A DNA stretch of 8,182 nucleotides from Methanobacteriota archaeon (lineage in GTDB: Archaea > Thermoplasmatota > Thermoplasmata > RBG-16-68-12), in contig VBLS01000182.1 in assembly GCA_005878635.1 (NCBI GenBank), forward strand, positions 1 through 8,182, given 5' to 3'. Each line of letters starts with the position of its first letter. Position 1 is the stretch's first letter. The notes under the pieces are model-generated. The model made no database searches, was not told the DNA's origin, and saw nothing but the letters and a program-made list of their open reading frames with translations. Shown here one piece after another: positions 8,019-8,182 of this stretch. A program made the translations under genes and the position numbers.

Positions 8019-8182
8019 TCACCTCCGGAGCCTCGGGTCCAGGACGTCGCGCAGGCCGTCGCCCAGGAGGTTGACGCCCACGGTGAAGATCACGAGCGCG
8101 AGTCCCGGGAACAGGATCGTCCACGGATACGAGGTGGGTTCGCTGCCGAACCCGTAGAAGATGAGGGCTCCGAGTTCCGGCA
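8019..8182 (-). CDS. oppC: Peptide ABC importer permease OppC/DppC type, C-terminal fragment
   Basis: Only the last 53 residues are in the window; the gene continues past the right edge and stops at TGA 8019-8021. The readable part begins PELGALIFYG. It has a final membrane helix around TILFPGLALVIFTVGVNLLG and ends with DGLRDVLDPRLRR. This 'N-L-L-G-D-G-L-R-D-x-L-D-P-R-L-R' ending is the hallmark C-terminus of the second permease of peptide/nickel importers. It forms part of the transmembrane pore that OppD and OppF drive. The stop is 13 bases before TTG 8005 (4 before CTG 8014), so it shares the operon. The usual gene order predicts the first permease and the peptide-binding protein further right. 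Confidence 0.92.
   Translation of the reverse strand, partial: PELGALIFYGFGSEPTSYPWTILFPGLALVIFTVGVNLLGDGLRDVLDPRLRR
8022..8026 (-). promoter_or_regulatory. Shine-Dalgarno site upstream of oppD
   Basis: GGAGG, within the longer GGAGGTGA, overlaps the end of the permease gene. It is 7 bases from an in-frame CTG (8014) but 16 bases from the TTG at 8005. A second GAGGG at 8016-8020 is 10 bases from the TTG. The choice between the two starts is therefore open. Confidence 0.45.

Noticed and set aside
7013..8074. 353-codon + strand frame opposite oppD
   Set aside because: Antisense shadow with no family features; the oppD motifs on the other strand explain the region.

Overview
The window is GC-rich, densely packed DNA that most likely comes from an archaeon of the Thermoplasmatota, possibly a high-GC soil or sediment lineage. 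The placement rests on two things. One gene carries an HTH_10 (bacterio-opsin-activator type) helix-turn-helix, a family typical of Euryarchaeota/Thermoplasmatota. Two adjacent genes carry MEDS (methanogen/methylotroph DcmR sensory) domains. Start codons are mixed (ATG, GTG, TTG and perhaps CTG), and several genes have GGAGG-type ribosome-binding sites. The exact lineage is inference.

Layout. Positions 1-997 (+) hold two overlapping MEDS-domain genes. The first is only a C-terminal piece, cut by the window edge. The second is complete and starts at a GTG inside a GTGA stop/start overlap. Positions 1073-2074 (+) hold an alpha/alpha-toroid protein of the prenyltransferase/squalene-oxidase repeat type that lacks the catalytic DxDD motif. 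Positions 2097-3698 (-) hold malate synthase A of bacterial type, with every key residue in place and a length of 533 aa. After a 224-bp divergent spacer, 3923-5125 (+) encodes a fusion of an HTH_10 regulator and an O6-methylguanine-DNA methyltransferase. Convergent with it, 5137-8182 (-) is the distal part of a peptide ABC-importer operon: the end of an OppC/DppC permease, then OppD, then OppF. The substrate-binding protein and the first permease would lie beyond the right edge.

How the genes fit together. Peptide uptake (opp genes) plus malate synthase fits a heterotroph that uses peptides and C2 or fatty-acid carbon, although no isocitrate lyase is visible here. The methyltransferase fusion resembles Ada in logic, with a DNA-binding domain and a suicide alkyl acceptor in one chain, but it is built from an archaeal HTH and lacks Ada's N-terminal zinc/cysteine domain. 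The MEDS pair looks like a sensory or regulatory module.

The most noteworthy items are the HTH_10-Ogt fusion and the large insertions in both transporter ATPases. OppD has about 145 extra residues between the Q-loop and the ABC signature. OppF has about 90 extra residues between the third and fourth cysteines of the C-terminal cluster. No RNA gene, CRISPR array, insertion sequence or convincing repeat was found.
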